NCBI GenBank assembly: GCA_035502095.1
Contig: DATJUX010000019.1
Coordinates: 167,043-231,042, forward strand
DNA length: 64,000 bases
Direction: 5' to 3'
Source: JAKANT01 sp035502095
GTDB lineage: Bacteria > Pseudomonadota > Gammaproteobacteria > Burkholderiales > Burkholderiaceae_F
This document shows, in pieces, positions 9,989 to 17,256 of the stretch (positions are counted from its first letter, which is position 1; each line of letters begins with the position of its first letter). Both the position numbers and the translations under genes were made by a program. The notes beneath the pieces are model-generated. The model was given only the letters and a program-made list of their open reading frames with translations, searched no databases and had not been told where the DNA came from.

Positions 9989-10519
9989 ATGCGCAATGCA
10001 ACCGAACTCATGGTCCAGTACGCGGCTTACCACCGCGACCAGCGCAACATCACCACGCACTACGTCGGCATCCCGCTGATCGTCTTCGCGGTCGGCGTGC
10101 TGCTCGCCAGACCGGGTTTCGAGGTGAATCACCTTGCGCTGACCCCGGCCTGGGTCGTGTGGGCCGCCTCGTCGCTCTGGTACGTCACGCGCGGCAATTT
10201 CGTGCTCGGCATCGCCGTGAGCGCCCTGAACGGCGCGTTGATCTTCCTCGCGCAATGGTTCGCCGGCGGGAGCATCGCGGGCTGGCTCGCGTGGGGTATC
10301 AGCACGTTCCTGTTCGGCTGGCTGCTGCAGTTCCTCGGCCACTACTACGAGGGACGCAAACCCGCGTTTGTCGACGACCTGGTCGGCCTGCTGGTCGGGC
10401 CGATGTTCATCACCGCGGAGTGGCTGTTCTCGCTCGGCCTGTGCAAATCGCTCGCGGCCGAGATCGAATCGCGCGTCGGCCCGACGCGCCTGCGCGACCT
10501 GACGCAGCCGGTGTCCTGA
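9989..10519 (+). CDS. Mpo1/YGL010w-like (DUF962) membrane protein
   Basis: A 176-residue integral membrane protein of the DUF962 (Mpo1-like) family; yeast Mpo1 is an Fe(II)-dependent 2-hydroxy fatty acid dioxygenase. Family hallmarks seen are YAAYHRDQRNITTHYVGIP at the N-terminus, with histidines that fit metal binding, and QFLGHYYEGRKPAF in the second half. Four or so hydrophobic segments lie at about residues 27-43, 50-66, 74-92 and 100-120. The start ATG at 9989 immediately precedes the conserved region; the open frame further upstream is a shadow of the acyltransferase gene. The lipid-related neighbourhood fits the family but does not prove the reaction. Confidence 0.85.
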   Translation: MRNATELMVQYAAYHRDQRNITTHYVGIPLIVFAVGVLLARPGFEVNHLALTPAWVVWAASSLWYVTRGNFVLGIAVSALNGALIFLAQWFAGGSIAGWLAWGISTFLFGWLLQFLGHYYEGRKPAFVDDLVGLLVGPMFITAEWLFSLGLCKSLAAEIESRVGPTRLRDLTQPVS

Positions 10520-10526
10520 CACCGCC

Positions 10527-10542
10527 CCCGGCGCACGCCGGG
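10527..10542 (+). terminator. Possible terminator hairpin after the Mpo1-like gene
   Basis: A perfect 7-bp GC stem (CCCGGCG, loop CA, CGCCGGG) lies 8 bp after the stop codon and is followed by ATCCAATTTCCTCTTTTG, which is T-rich but not a clean U-tract. A second hairpin with a TTCG-like loop follows at 10592-10614. It may equally be a dispersed repeat. Confidence 0.4.
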
Positions 10543-10748
10543 ATCCAATTTCCTCTTTTGCTCGTCAGCGCGGGCCCGACCTGCGCCGGGGGACGCGGGC
10601 CTTCGGGCCGCGTCGATTTGACTCCATCGGGTGCCGCAACTCGCGCGATTGCGTCGCGCATGCGCTCGGCATGATCACCCGCGACAGGGGGTAGACCGCC
10701 CGCGGTCCGGGCGCGCCCGCCAAACGATCAACCCAGCAGAGGTGCGCG

Positions 10749-12530
10749 GTGAAGCTCGACGACCGGTTCGAACAGGCAGCGGTGGCGGCAGCCAGCGCTG
10801 CCGCACGCGCGCGGCAGCGCCTGCGCCTCGGCGACATGCTGGTCGCGCAGAATGTGATCTCCGCGGTGCAGTTGCAGGCGGCGCTCGACGAACAGCGGCG
10901 CAGCGGTCGCAAGCTCGGCCAGATCCTGATCGAGGACCGCATCGCCGACGAGTCGACGATCGCCGACGCGCTCGCGCAGCAGATGAAGGTGCCCTACGTC
11001 GACCTCACCCTCGACAAGGTTTCGCCGCGCATCGCCCGCCTGTTGAACGAGACGCAGGCACGCAAGTTCCGCGCGCTGCCGATCGATGAGGTGCGCGGCG
11101 TCGTGCGCGTCGGCATGGCCGATCCGACCGACCTTTCCGCGTTCGACGAGATCCAGCGCATCCTGGCGCGCGACATCGACCTCGTCGTCGTGACCGAGAC
11201 GCGCCTGATCGCGGTGGTCGACCGCCTGTACGGCAGCAGCGAGGAGACGCTCGGTTTCGCCAAGGAACTCGAGCTCTCGATCGGCGACCAGCCGGTCGAC
11301 CTCGCCGTCATGCCGGTGCAGGCCGGCGCCGACGATGCGCCGGTGGTCAAGCTCCTGCAATCGCTGTTCGACGATGCGCTGCGCGCGCACGCTTCCGACA
11401 TCCACGTCGAGCCGCAGGAAAAGCGACTCGTCATCCGCTTCCGCATCGACGGGGCGCTGCAGCTGCACACCGAAGCCGAATTGCGCATCGCGCCCGCCGT
11501 GGTGCAGCGGCTCAAGCTGATCGCCGGCCTCGACATCGCCGAGCGCCGGCTGCCGCAGGACGGCCGCTTCGTCGCCAAGGTGCGCGGCCAGAACGTCGAC
11601 ATGCGCATCTCGAGCATGCCGACCCAGTACGGCGAGGCGGTCGCGCTGCGGGTCCTGCCGCAGCAGCTCGATCTCCTGAGCATCGACAAGCTCGGCATGC
11701 CGCAACGCGTGCTCGAGCGGGTGCACGAACTCGTCGACGAGCCGCACGGCATGCTGCTGGTGACCGGTCCGACCGGCTCGGGCAAGACCACGACGCTCTA
11801 CAGCGTGCTGGCGCAGATGAACTCGCCGGACGCGAAGGTGGTCACGGTCGAGGATCCGGTCGAGTACCGCCTGCCCGGCATCAGCCAGGTGCAGGTGCAC
11901 GAGAAGATCGGCCTCACGTTCGCCACCGTGTTGCGCTCGACGCTGCGCCACGATCCGGACATCGTGCTGGTCGGCGAAATGCGCGATCGCGACACGGTGG
12001 AGACCGGGCTGCGTGCCGCCATGACCGGCCATATGGTGCTGTCGACCTTGCACACCAACGACTCGGCCTCGACGCCGATCCGCCTCGCGGACATGGGCGC
12101 GCCGACATACCTGATCGCGACCTCGCTCAAGCTGGTGCTCGCGCAACGCCTGGTGCGCCTGACCTGCCCGCATTGCGCACAGCCGCACAAGGCGAGCGCC
12201 CAGGAGCACGCGTTCCTGCGCGCGGTGATCGGCGCGGCCGCCGACGTGGCGCTGGACGGCAGCACGCCGCTGCGGATCGGCTCGGGCTGCAATCACTGCA
12301 ACCACACCGGCCAGAGCGGCCGCCATGGCGTCTACGAACTGCTCGACATGACGCCGCGCGTGGTGCGCGCGCTGCTCTCGCAGGACAGCAATGCGTACAT
12401 GCAGGAAGCGCGGCGCGAGATCGGCCAGCTGTCGCTCGCCCATCACGCCTGCGAACTCGTCCTGCGCGGCGCGACGACGGTGCGCGAGGTGATGCGCAGC
12501 ATCGGCCGCGTGCACGACGCCGAGCAATAG
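10749..12530 (+). CDS. mshE: MSHA pilus extension ATPase MshE (GspE/PilB family)
   Basis: Cytoplasmic hexameric ATPase that powers MSHA pilus assembly. The N-terminal MshEN region (about residues 25-80) has two LG-x-x-L...L-x-x-AL-x-x-Q blocks, RLRLGDMLVAQNVIS and LGQILIEDRIADEST, the pattern that binds cyclic di-GMP in Vibrio MshE. The C-terminal motor has Walker A GPTGSGKTTT, the Asp box VVTVEDPVEYR, Walker B DPDIVLVGEMRD, the His box LSTLHTNDS, and a zinc-binding set CPHC and CNHC. It starts at GTG 10749 and is 593 residues long. It opens the MSHA gene run; mshG follows 10 bp later. Confidence 0.93.
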   Translation: MKLDDRFEQAAVAAASAAARARQRLRLGDMLVAQNVISAVQLQAALDEQRRSGRKLGQILIEDRIADESTIADALAQQMKVPYVDLTLDKVSPRIARLLNETQARKFRALPIDEVRGVVRVGMADPTDLSAFDEIQRILARDIDLVVVTETRLIAVVDRLYGSSEETLGFAKELELSIGDQPVDLAVMPVQAGADDAPVVKLLQSLFDDALRAHASDIHVEPQEKRLVIRFRIDGALQLHTEAELRIAPAVVQRLKLIAGLDIAERRLPQDGRFVAKVRGQNVDMRISSMPTQYGEAVALRVLPQQLDLLSIDKLGMPQRVLERVHELVDEPHGMLLVTGPTGSGKTTTLYSVLAQMNSPDAKVVTVEDPVEYRLPGISQVQVHEKIGLTFATVLRSTLRHDPDIVLVGEMRDRDTVETGLRAAMTGHMVLSTLHTNDSASTPIRLADMGAPTYLIATSLKLVLAQRLVRLTCPHCAQPHKASAQEHAFLRAVIGAAADVALDGSTPLRIGSGCNHCNHTGQSGRHGVYELLDMTPRVVRALLSQDSNAYMQEARREIGQLSLAHHACELVLRGATTVREVMRSIGRVHDAEQ

Positions 12531-12540
12531 GCAGCCCGCC

Positions 12541-13764
12541 ATGCCGCAATTCGCCTACTCGGCCCGCTCCGCAAGCGGAGAGAAGATCGACGGGGTGCTC
12601 GATGCCGGCGACACGAACGCGCTCGCCGAGCTGCTCTCTGCGCAGGGCCTGATGCTGTTGCGCGCCGAGGCGCGCACCGCGACCAACGCGGCAGCGGGCG
12701 GGCTGTTCGCCCGCCTGTTCGGCGAGCGCATCAAGCTGGTCGACCTGATCCTGTTCTGCCGCCAGCTGGCGACGCTGCTCAAGGCCGGCGTGCCGCTGTT
12801 GCGCTCGTTGCGCGGCCTGGAGGAGTCGGCCACCAATCGCCGCTTCGCGCAGGTGCTGGCCGACCTGCAGCAGCAGCTGGAGAGCGGACGTCAGCTGTCG
12901 GCATCGATGAAGCAGCAGCCGGCGGTGTTCACCAATTACATGGTGAGCACGGTCAAGGTCGGCGAGGTGACCGGCCGGCTCTCGGAGGCGTTCCAGGGCC
13001 TTTATACCCAGCTCAGTTTCGAGCGCGAGAACCGCGAGGCGGTGGCCGCCGCGCTGCGTTATCCGTCGTTCGTGCTCGCGATCGCGGCGGCCGCACTGAT
13101 CGCGGTCAATATCTTCGTGATCCCGGCGTTCGCCAACGTGTACCGCACCTTCAAGGCCGACCTGCCGCCGATCACGCTGCTCCTGATCGCGGTCTCGGAC
13201 TTCATCATCCATTTCGGCTGGCTGATGGCCGCGCTCGGCATCGTCGCGGCGATTGGCTTCGTCGCGTGGTTGCGCACGCCTGGCGGGCTGCGCTTCTGGC
13301 ATTCGTTCCTGCTGCGCCTGCCGATCGTCGGCGCGCTGATCCACAAGGCGACGCTGGCGCGCTTCGCGAAGAGCTTCGGCCTGGCGCTCAAGGCCGGTGT
13401 GCCGGTGGTCGACGCGCTGAACGTCGCCGTGGAGACGAGCGGCAACGTCGTCATCGGCGAAAGGATCGCCACGATGGGACTCGCCGCGGAACGCGGCGAG
13501 TCGCTCGCGCGTGCGGCCCGCAACACGGGGGTGTTCACACCGACGGTGCTGCAGATGTTCGCGGTCGGTGAAGAAACCGGTGCGCTCGACGAAATGATGA
13601 CCGAGGTCGCGGAACACTTCCAGAAGGAAGTCGACTATGCGATCAAGTCGCTCGGCGCGCAGATCGAACCGATCATGATCCTCGTGCTCGGCGCGATGAT
13701 CCTGGTGTTCGCGCTGGGCGTCTTCCTCCCCATGTGGGACCTGTCCCGCGTCGCGATCAAGTGA
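12541..13764 (+). CDS. mshG: MSHA pilus inner-membrane platform protein MshG (GspF/PilC family)
   Basis: Polytopic platform protein that couples the MshE motor to pilus growth. It is 407 residues, the usual GspF length, with two GspF repeats, each containing LATLLKAGVPLLRSL or FGLALKAGVPVVDAL. Three hydrophobic segments lie at about residues 175-200, 215-240 and 375-400; the last follows the conserved AQIEPIMILVLGAMI stretch. The start ATG at 12541 lies 10 bp after the mshE stop. A 473-bp spacer follows before the major pilin gene, so pilin expression may be set separately. Confidence 0.92.
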   Translation: MPQFAYSARSASGEKIDGVLDAGDTNALAELLSAQGLMLLRAEARTATNAAAGGLFARLFGERIKLVDLILFCRQLATLLKAGVPLLRSLRGLEESATNRRFAQVLADLQQQLESGRQLSASMKQQPAVFTNYMVSTVKVGEVTGRLSEAFQGLYTQLSFERENREAVAAALRYPSFVLAIAAAALIAVNIFVIPAFANVYRTFKADLPPITLLLIAVSDFIIHFGWLMAALGIVAAIGFVAWLRTPGGLRFWHSFLLRLPIVGALIHKATLARFAKSFGLALKAGVPVVDALNVAVETSGNVVIGERIATMGLAAERGESLARAARNTGVFTPTVLQMFAVGEETGALDEMMTEVAEHFQKEVDYAIKSLGAQIEPIMILVLGAMILVFALGVFLPMWDLSRVAIK

Positions 13765-13781
13765 CGACGCGCGACGCGAGT

Positions 13782-13812
13782 CGTCATCACGAGCCGGAAG
13801 CGAGGGATCTCG
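13782..13812. repeat. GTCATCACG-type intergenic repeat, copy 2
   Basis: TCGTCATCACGAG on the left and GCGAGGGATCTCG on the right match the pattern at 1821 and 61082. It lies 17 bp after the mshG stop codon. Confidence 0.45.
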
Positions 13813-14015
13813 GGGCAGAACGAAGAGCGACGCCGGAGCAAAGGCGGGATCCCCCGTCGCCTTGCTCCGCGGAAGGAAAGGGTGGGCGATTACTCAGACC
13901 TTCGTCCTCCCGCGTTTCTGACAACACAGACCCCCCGCATGCGACGCTTCTGACGCGGAACTGTTGCCGGCCCGGCGGTTCGCAAAGGACCTCAGCCAGG
14001 TGCAAGGTCGCGTAG

Positions 14016-14057
14016 GGGCATTTCCTACACCCGAGGGTACGTTCCACCGAAATGCCC
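14016..14057 (+). promoter_or_regulatory. Inverted repeat in the mshA leader
   Basis: GGGCATTTC (14016-14024) and GAAATGCCC (14049-14057) form a perfect 9-bp stem around a 24-base loop, about 180 bp before the mshA start. It could be an RNA hairpin in the pilin leader or a regulator site. No U-tract follows, so it is not a typical terminator. Confidence 0.4.
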
Positions 14058-14237
14058 GGAACTCCCGCACCGGGTGGTCGCTTATCACCCCTTCGGCTCG
14101 GTCCGGAATACCGAACAATCCGATCCGTAGCAAGCCGTTCCGCTCAAGCCCTGCGCGGAATGAACCGTAGATCCAATCAGGCGCGGAGTCCGGACCTCCT
14201 GGCGGCTTCTCGCGCGGCAACCGCAAAGGGAACTGTC

Positions 14238-14708
14238 ATGTCGCAACGCAAGCAGACTCAAGCCGGCTTCACGCTGGTGGAACTGGTGATCGTCATCCTC
14301 ATCCTCGGCATCCTCTCGGCCGTCGCGCTGCCGCGGTTCGTCAACCTCGGCATCCAGGCGCGCCAGGCCAAGGCGGACGCCGTGTACGGCGCGGTGCGCG
14401 CGGCGACGCAGATCGTGCGTGCTGCGGCACTCGTCAACAACGCGACTGGCGCCACCGGCACCGTCACGCTCGACGGCGCGACCGTGAACACGGTCTACGG
14501 TTTCCCGGAAGCCAGCAACGCTGGCATCGTGTCGGCTGCGGGCTTCACCAACGCCGGTGCCGACGACAAGCTCACGATCACCACCGCGGCCGGCGTGACG
14601 ACGATCCAGGTCAACGGCGCGACGACGGCGGCGCAGTGCCAGATCACCTACACCCAGGCGACGGCGGCCGCCGCGGCGTCTTCGGCCGAGGTGAACACCG
14701 GCTGCTGA
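14238..14708 (+). CDS. mshA: MSHA major pilin MshA
   Basis: Type IVa-like prepilin forming the MSHA fibre. After a short basic leader (MSQRKQTQAG) comes the prepilin cleavage site and hydrophobic helix GFTLVELVIVILILGILSA, with Gly at -1, Phe at +1 and Glu at +5, then ALPRFVNLGIQARQAKADA. The mature protein is about 146 residues, Ala/Thr/Gly-rich, and ends in a Cys residue with a second Cys about 28 residues earlier, as expected for a pilin disulphide loop. The start ATG at 14238 has a good AAAGGGA ribosome-binding site; the frame upstream is not protein-like. The adhesive and surface-scanning roles of MSHA pili are family knowledge. Confidence 0.92.
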   Translation: MSQRKQTQAGFTLVELVIVILILGILSAVALPRFVNLGIQARQAKADAVYGAVRAATQIVRAAALVNNATGATGTVTLDGATVNTVYGFPEASNAGIVSAAGFTNAGADDKLTITTAAGVTTIQVNGATTAAQCQITYTQATAAAAASSAEVNTGC

Positions 14709-14797
14709 CGCGGCAGGTCTGGCCGGACCTGCGAGGTCCACACCCAAGCGCGGCGCCGCTGGCAACAGTGGGCGCCGCGTTCGCTTTCGAGCCGACG

Positions 14798-15283
14798 ATG
14801 ACTCGCCTCCGCGGTCCCGGACTGCCCGTGCACGCACGCGGCTTCACCCTGGTCGAGCTGATCATGGTGGTGCTCCTGCTCGGTATTCTTTCGTTCTTCG
14901 CTGGTTCGCATCTGAGCGACCGCAACCAGGCCAACGCGCGCGGCTTTGCGGAACAGGTCGCCTCGACGCTGCGCTTCGCCCAGAAGGCGGCAATCGCGCA
15001 ACGGCGCAACATCTACGTCAACATCGACACGACCGCGCGCCGCGTGCGCGCGTGCCTCGACGCGTCGACCTCCTGCGCGAGCCCGCTCGCGAGCCCGGGC
15101 GGCGGCTCGCTCGACATCACGGGCGCCAGCGGGCTCACGCTGACCAGCGGCGCGACGCAGTTTTCGTTCGATGCGCTTGGACGCCCCTCGTTCACCAGCA
15201 ATCTCGTACTCACCAGCAGCGCGAACGGCTCGACCTTCACCGTCACCGTGCAGACGGAGAGCGGTTATGTGCAGCGGAGCTAG
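14798..15283 (+). CDS. mshC: MSHA minor pilin MshC (GspH-like pseudopilin)
   Basis: A 161-residue prepilin-like protein. The leader MTRLRGPGLPVHARG precedes the processing site and helix GFTLVELIMVVLLLGILS with Glu at +5. The body, with QVASTLRFAQKAAIAQRRNI, matches the GspH/FimT family, whose members sit at or near the pilus tip and help start assembly. It begins at ATG 14798, 89 bp after mshA. Position and sequence fit MshC of the Vibrio operon order A-C-D-O-P-Q. A repeat element fills the short spacer to mshD. Confidence 0.87.
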   Translation: MTRLRGPGLPVHARGFTLVELIMVVLLLGILSFFAGSHLSDRNQANARGFAEQVASTLRFAQKAAIAQRRNIYVNIDTTARRVRACLDASTSCASPLASPGGGSLDITGASGLTLTSGATQFSFDALGRPSFTSNLVLTSSANGSTFTVTVQTESGYVQRS

Positions 15284-15294
15284 CCGCCGCATTT

Positions 15295-15393
15295 CCTCCT
15301 CCGCCTGCGGGGGAGGGTCAGGGCGGGGGGTGAAGAGCGGGAATCACGCTCCGGGCCCTCACCCCTTCCCCCACCCGCACGCGCGGGGGAGGC
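15295..15393. repeat. CCTCCCC/GGGGAGG intergenic repeat, double copy overlapping mshD start
   Basis: CCTCCTCCGCCTGCGGGGG is followed by AGGGTCAGGGCGGGGGG, and about 40 bp later by CCCTCACCCCTTCCCCC and GCGCGGGGGAGG. Similar elements occur near 26662, 26852, 36419 and 44063. The candidate GTG start of mshD (15330) lies inside this element, so the first residues of the MshD leader are encoded by repeat sequence. Confidence 0.65.
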
Positions 15394-15899
15394 GAAAAGG
15401 GCCGGGTCGCTTCGCGCTTGCGCGCGGGGCGACCTTGGTCGAGGTCGTGCTTTTCATCGTCATCGTCGCCACCGCGCTAAGCACCGTGCTGGGCACGCTC
15501 GCGCTCACGGTGGGCCGGTCGTCCGATCCGCTCGTCGCGCGCCAGGCGCTCACGGCCGCCGAATCGTTGCTGGAGGAAGTGATGGCGCAGCCGTACACGG
15601 CGAACGATCTCGACGGTGGACCGGACGCGATGGGGCCGGAGGCCGGCGAATCGCGCTTTTCCACGACGTCGCCGTTCGACCATGTCGACGACTACGCGGG
15701 ATACACGGAAACCGGCATCTACAAGCCCGATGGCACCGCAGTGCCAGGGTTGAGCGGATACAACGCCAGCGTCGCGGTCGCGAACCAGCCGCTCGACGAC
15801 ATTCCGTCGGGCGAAGGGTTGCTGGTCACGGTGACGGTCACGGGACCGGGCGGCTATTCGGTCTCGGTGAGCGGGTTTCGGGCGCGGGTGTCGCCGTGA
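15330..15899 (+). CDS. mshD: MSHA minor pilin MshD
   Basis: Minor prepilin. The processing site and helix RGATLVEVVLFIVIVATA show Gly at -1 and Glu at +5, and ARQALTAAESLLEEVMAQPY is typical of MshD, as is the YNASVAVANQPL segment. The start is uncertain: the only plausible start before the helix is GTG 15330, giving 189 residues with an unusual His/Pro/Gly/Arg-rich leader of about 33 residues encoded by a dispersed repeat. Normal prepilin leaders are 6-25 residues. The repeat may have replaced the native start region. The gene end overlaps the mshO start by 4 bp (GTGA), indicating translational coupling. Confidence 0.8.
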   Translation: MKSGNHAPGPHPFPHPHARGRRKGPGRFALARGATLVEVVLFIVIVATALSTVLGTLALTVGRSSDPLVARQALTAAESLLEEVMAQPYTANDLDGGPDAMGPEAGESRFSTTSPFDHVDDYAGYTETGIYKPDGTAVPGLSGYNASVAVANQPLDDIPSGEGLLVTVTVTGPGGYSVSVSGFRARVSP

Positions 15900-16762
15900 G
15901 GACGAGCGCGAGTCTGTGCCCCCACCCATCGCGCTTCTCGCGCGGTTTCTCGTTGGTGGAACTCGTGGTCGTCATCGTCGTGCTCGGCATCCTCGGCGCG
16001 TCGGTCGCGGTCTTCATCAACAACCCGGTGCGCGGATTCTTCGCCACGGCGCGGCGCGCGCAGCTCACCGACGCCGCCGACACCACCGTGCGGCGCATGA
16101 TCCGCGACCTGCAGTCGGCCACGCCGAACTCGGTGCGCATCACGGCCAGCGGCTCGACGTTCTACCTGGAATACACGCCGATCTCCGACATGGGGCGCTA
16201 CCGCTACGCCACCTCGGGCGGCAACGACCCGACCGGCACCAACGTCCTCGATGTCACCGATCCGACCGATACGTCGTTCCAGGTCCTCGGGCCTCCGGTG
16301 AACGTACCTGCCGCGGCCAAGCTCGTCATCTTCAACCTCGGCTACGGCAGCTCCGACCTCTACGCCGGCGGCAATCGGCGCGACGTGACGACCGCGGCCG
16401 GCTCGGCGAGCTCGATCACGTTCACCTCGACCGGAAGCGCGTGGCCGGCGGACTCGCCCGATCATCGCTTCTACCTCGTCACGACGCCGGTGACCTACGT
16501 CTGCGCGCCGGTCGCCGGCGGGACCGGACGGCTCGATCGCTACAGCGGCTATGCGCTGCAGGCGACCCAGCCCGCGAGCACCACGACGCTGCCACTTTCG
16601 ACCGCTTCCGACGCGCTCATGCTCGACAAGGTGAGCGGCTGCCTGTTCGAGACGACTCCCGTGCTGGCCAACCTCAATGCGGTCGGCATCACGCTGCAGC
16701 TGACCGACAGCGGCGAAACCGTCACGCTGTACGCGCAGACCTACCTGGACAACACGCCATGA
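15896..16762 (+). CDS. mshO: MSHA minor pilin MshO
   Basis: A 288-residue minor pilin. The leader MRTSASLCPHPSRFSRG is followed by the processing site and helix GFSLVELVVVIVVLGILG, with Glu at +5. The body begins RAQLTDAADTTVRRMIRDLQ, which is characteristic of MshO, and includes a YLEYTPISDMGRYRY segment. Starts at GTG 15896 overlapping the mshD stop; ends overlapping the mshP ATG by 4 bp. The tight overlaps show an operon for the minor pilins. As a large GspJ/K-like pseudopilin it is probably part of the tip complex (inference from the family). Confidence 0.88.
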   Translation: MRTSASLCPHPSRFSRGFSLVELVVVIVVLGILGASVAVFINNPVRGFFATARRAQLTDAADTTVRRMIRDLQSATPNSVRITASGSTFYLEYTPISDMGRYRYATSGGNDPTGTNVLDVTDPTDTSFQVLGPPVNVPAAAKLVIFNLGYGSSDLYAGGNRRDVTTAAGSASSITFTSTGSAWPADSPDHRFYLVTTPVTYVCAPVAGGTGRLDRYSGYALQATQPASTTTLPLSTASDALMLDKVSGCLFETTPVLANLNAVGITLQLTDSGETVTLYAQTYLDNTP

Positions 16763-17256
16763 GAGCGCCGCGGTCCGCCTCCGGCTTCGCGATGATCACC
16801 GCGATCTTCCTGCTGGTGATCCTCGCCGCGTTCGCGTCGTTCGCCGTGAGCTTCGCGACCAACGCCGCGGCCACGCACGCGGTGGCGGTGCAGGGTGCGC
16901 GCGCATATCAGGCCGCCAACGCGGGGCTGGAATGGGCCGGCTACCAGGTCAAGGATCCCGACAACACGCTTGCGCCGGGTGCGACCAACCTGCCCGACTG
17001 CTTCGCCAACAAGACGCTCGCGCTGCCGGCGGCGATGGGCAGCTTCACGGTGCAGGTCAGCTGCACGCGTTATCCGTCGTTCTCCGCGACGCCGAATTTC
17101 AACGAAGAAGGCGACAAGCGCAGCGCCTATTACGTGATCGTCTCGATCGCCACCCTCGGCACGCCGGGGACCGTGGATTACCTGGAGCGCAAGCTCGAGT
17201 CGCGCATCGAGAGGTGCAAGGACCCGGCGGGAACGGCGCCCAACTATGCGTGCTGA
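16759..17256 (+). CDS. mshP: MSHA biogenesis protein MshP
   Basis: A 165-residue PilX/MshP-type protein. The N-terminus ASGFAMITAIFLLVILAAFA is hydrophobic like a pilin but lacks Glu at +5, which is normal for MshP. It is followed by AYQAANAGLEWAGYQV, conserved in this family, and ends with four Cys residues in the body and tail. Starts at ATG 16759, overlapping mshO by 4 bp, and its 3' end overlaps mshQ by 11 bp. It probably helps minor-pilin complex assembly in the inner membrane. Confidence 0.87.
   Translation: MRAPRSASGFAMITAIFLLVILAAFASFAVSFATNAAATHAVAVQGARAYQAANAGLEWAGYQVKDPDNTLAPGATNLPDCFANKTLALPAAMGSFTVQVSCTRYPSFSATPNFNEEGDKRSAYYVIVSIATLGTPGTVDYLERKLESRIERCKDPAGTAPNYAC

Larger units (their letters stand above)
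13765..14237 (+). other. Long spacer upstream of the major pilin gene
   Basis: No gene fits these 473 bp. It holds a GTCATCACG-type repeat (13782-13812), a CGCAAAGGACCTCAGCC segment that can form a small hairpin, a perfect 9-bp inverted repeat (14016-14057), a smaller TCGGT/ACCGA hairpin near 14098-14114, and a good ribosome-binding site AAAGGGA just before the pilin ATG. A strong pilin promoter and a structured 5' leader are likely here, but no clear promoter consensus was found. Confidence 0.5.

Noticed and set aside
13980..14060. Cyclic di-GMP riboswitch in the mshA leader
   Set aside because: CGCAAAG and AGCCAGGT fragments recall the class I element, but the required GCACAGGGCAAACC-like half and the tetraloop-receptor arrangement are missing. 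The hairpins present do not match the known fold.
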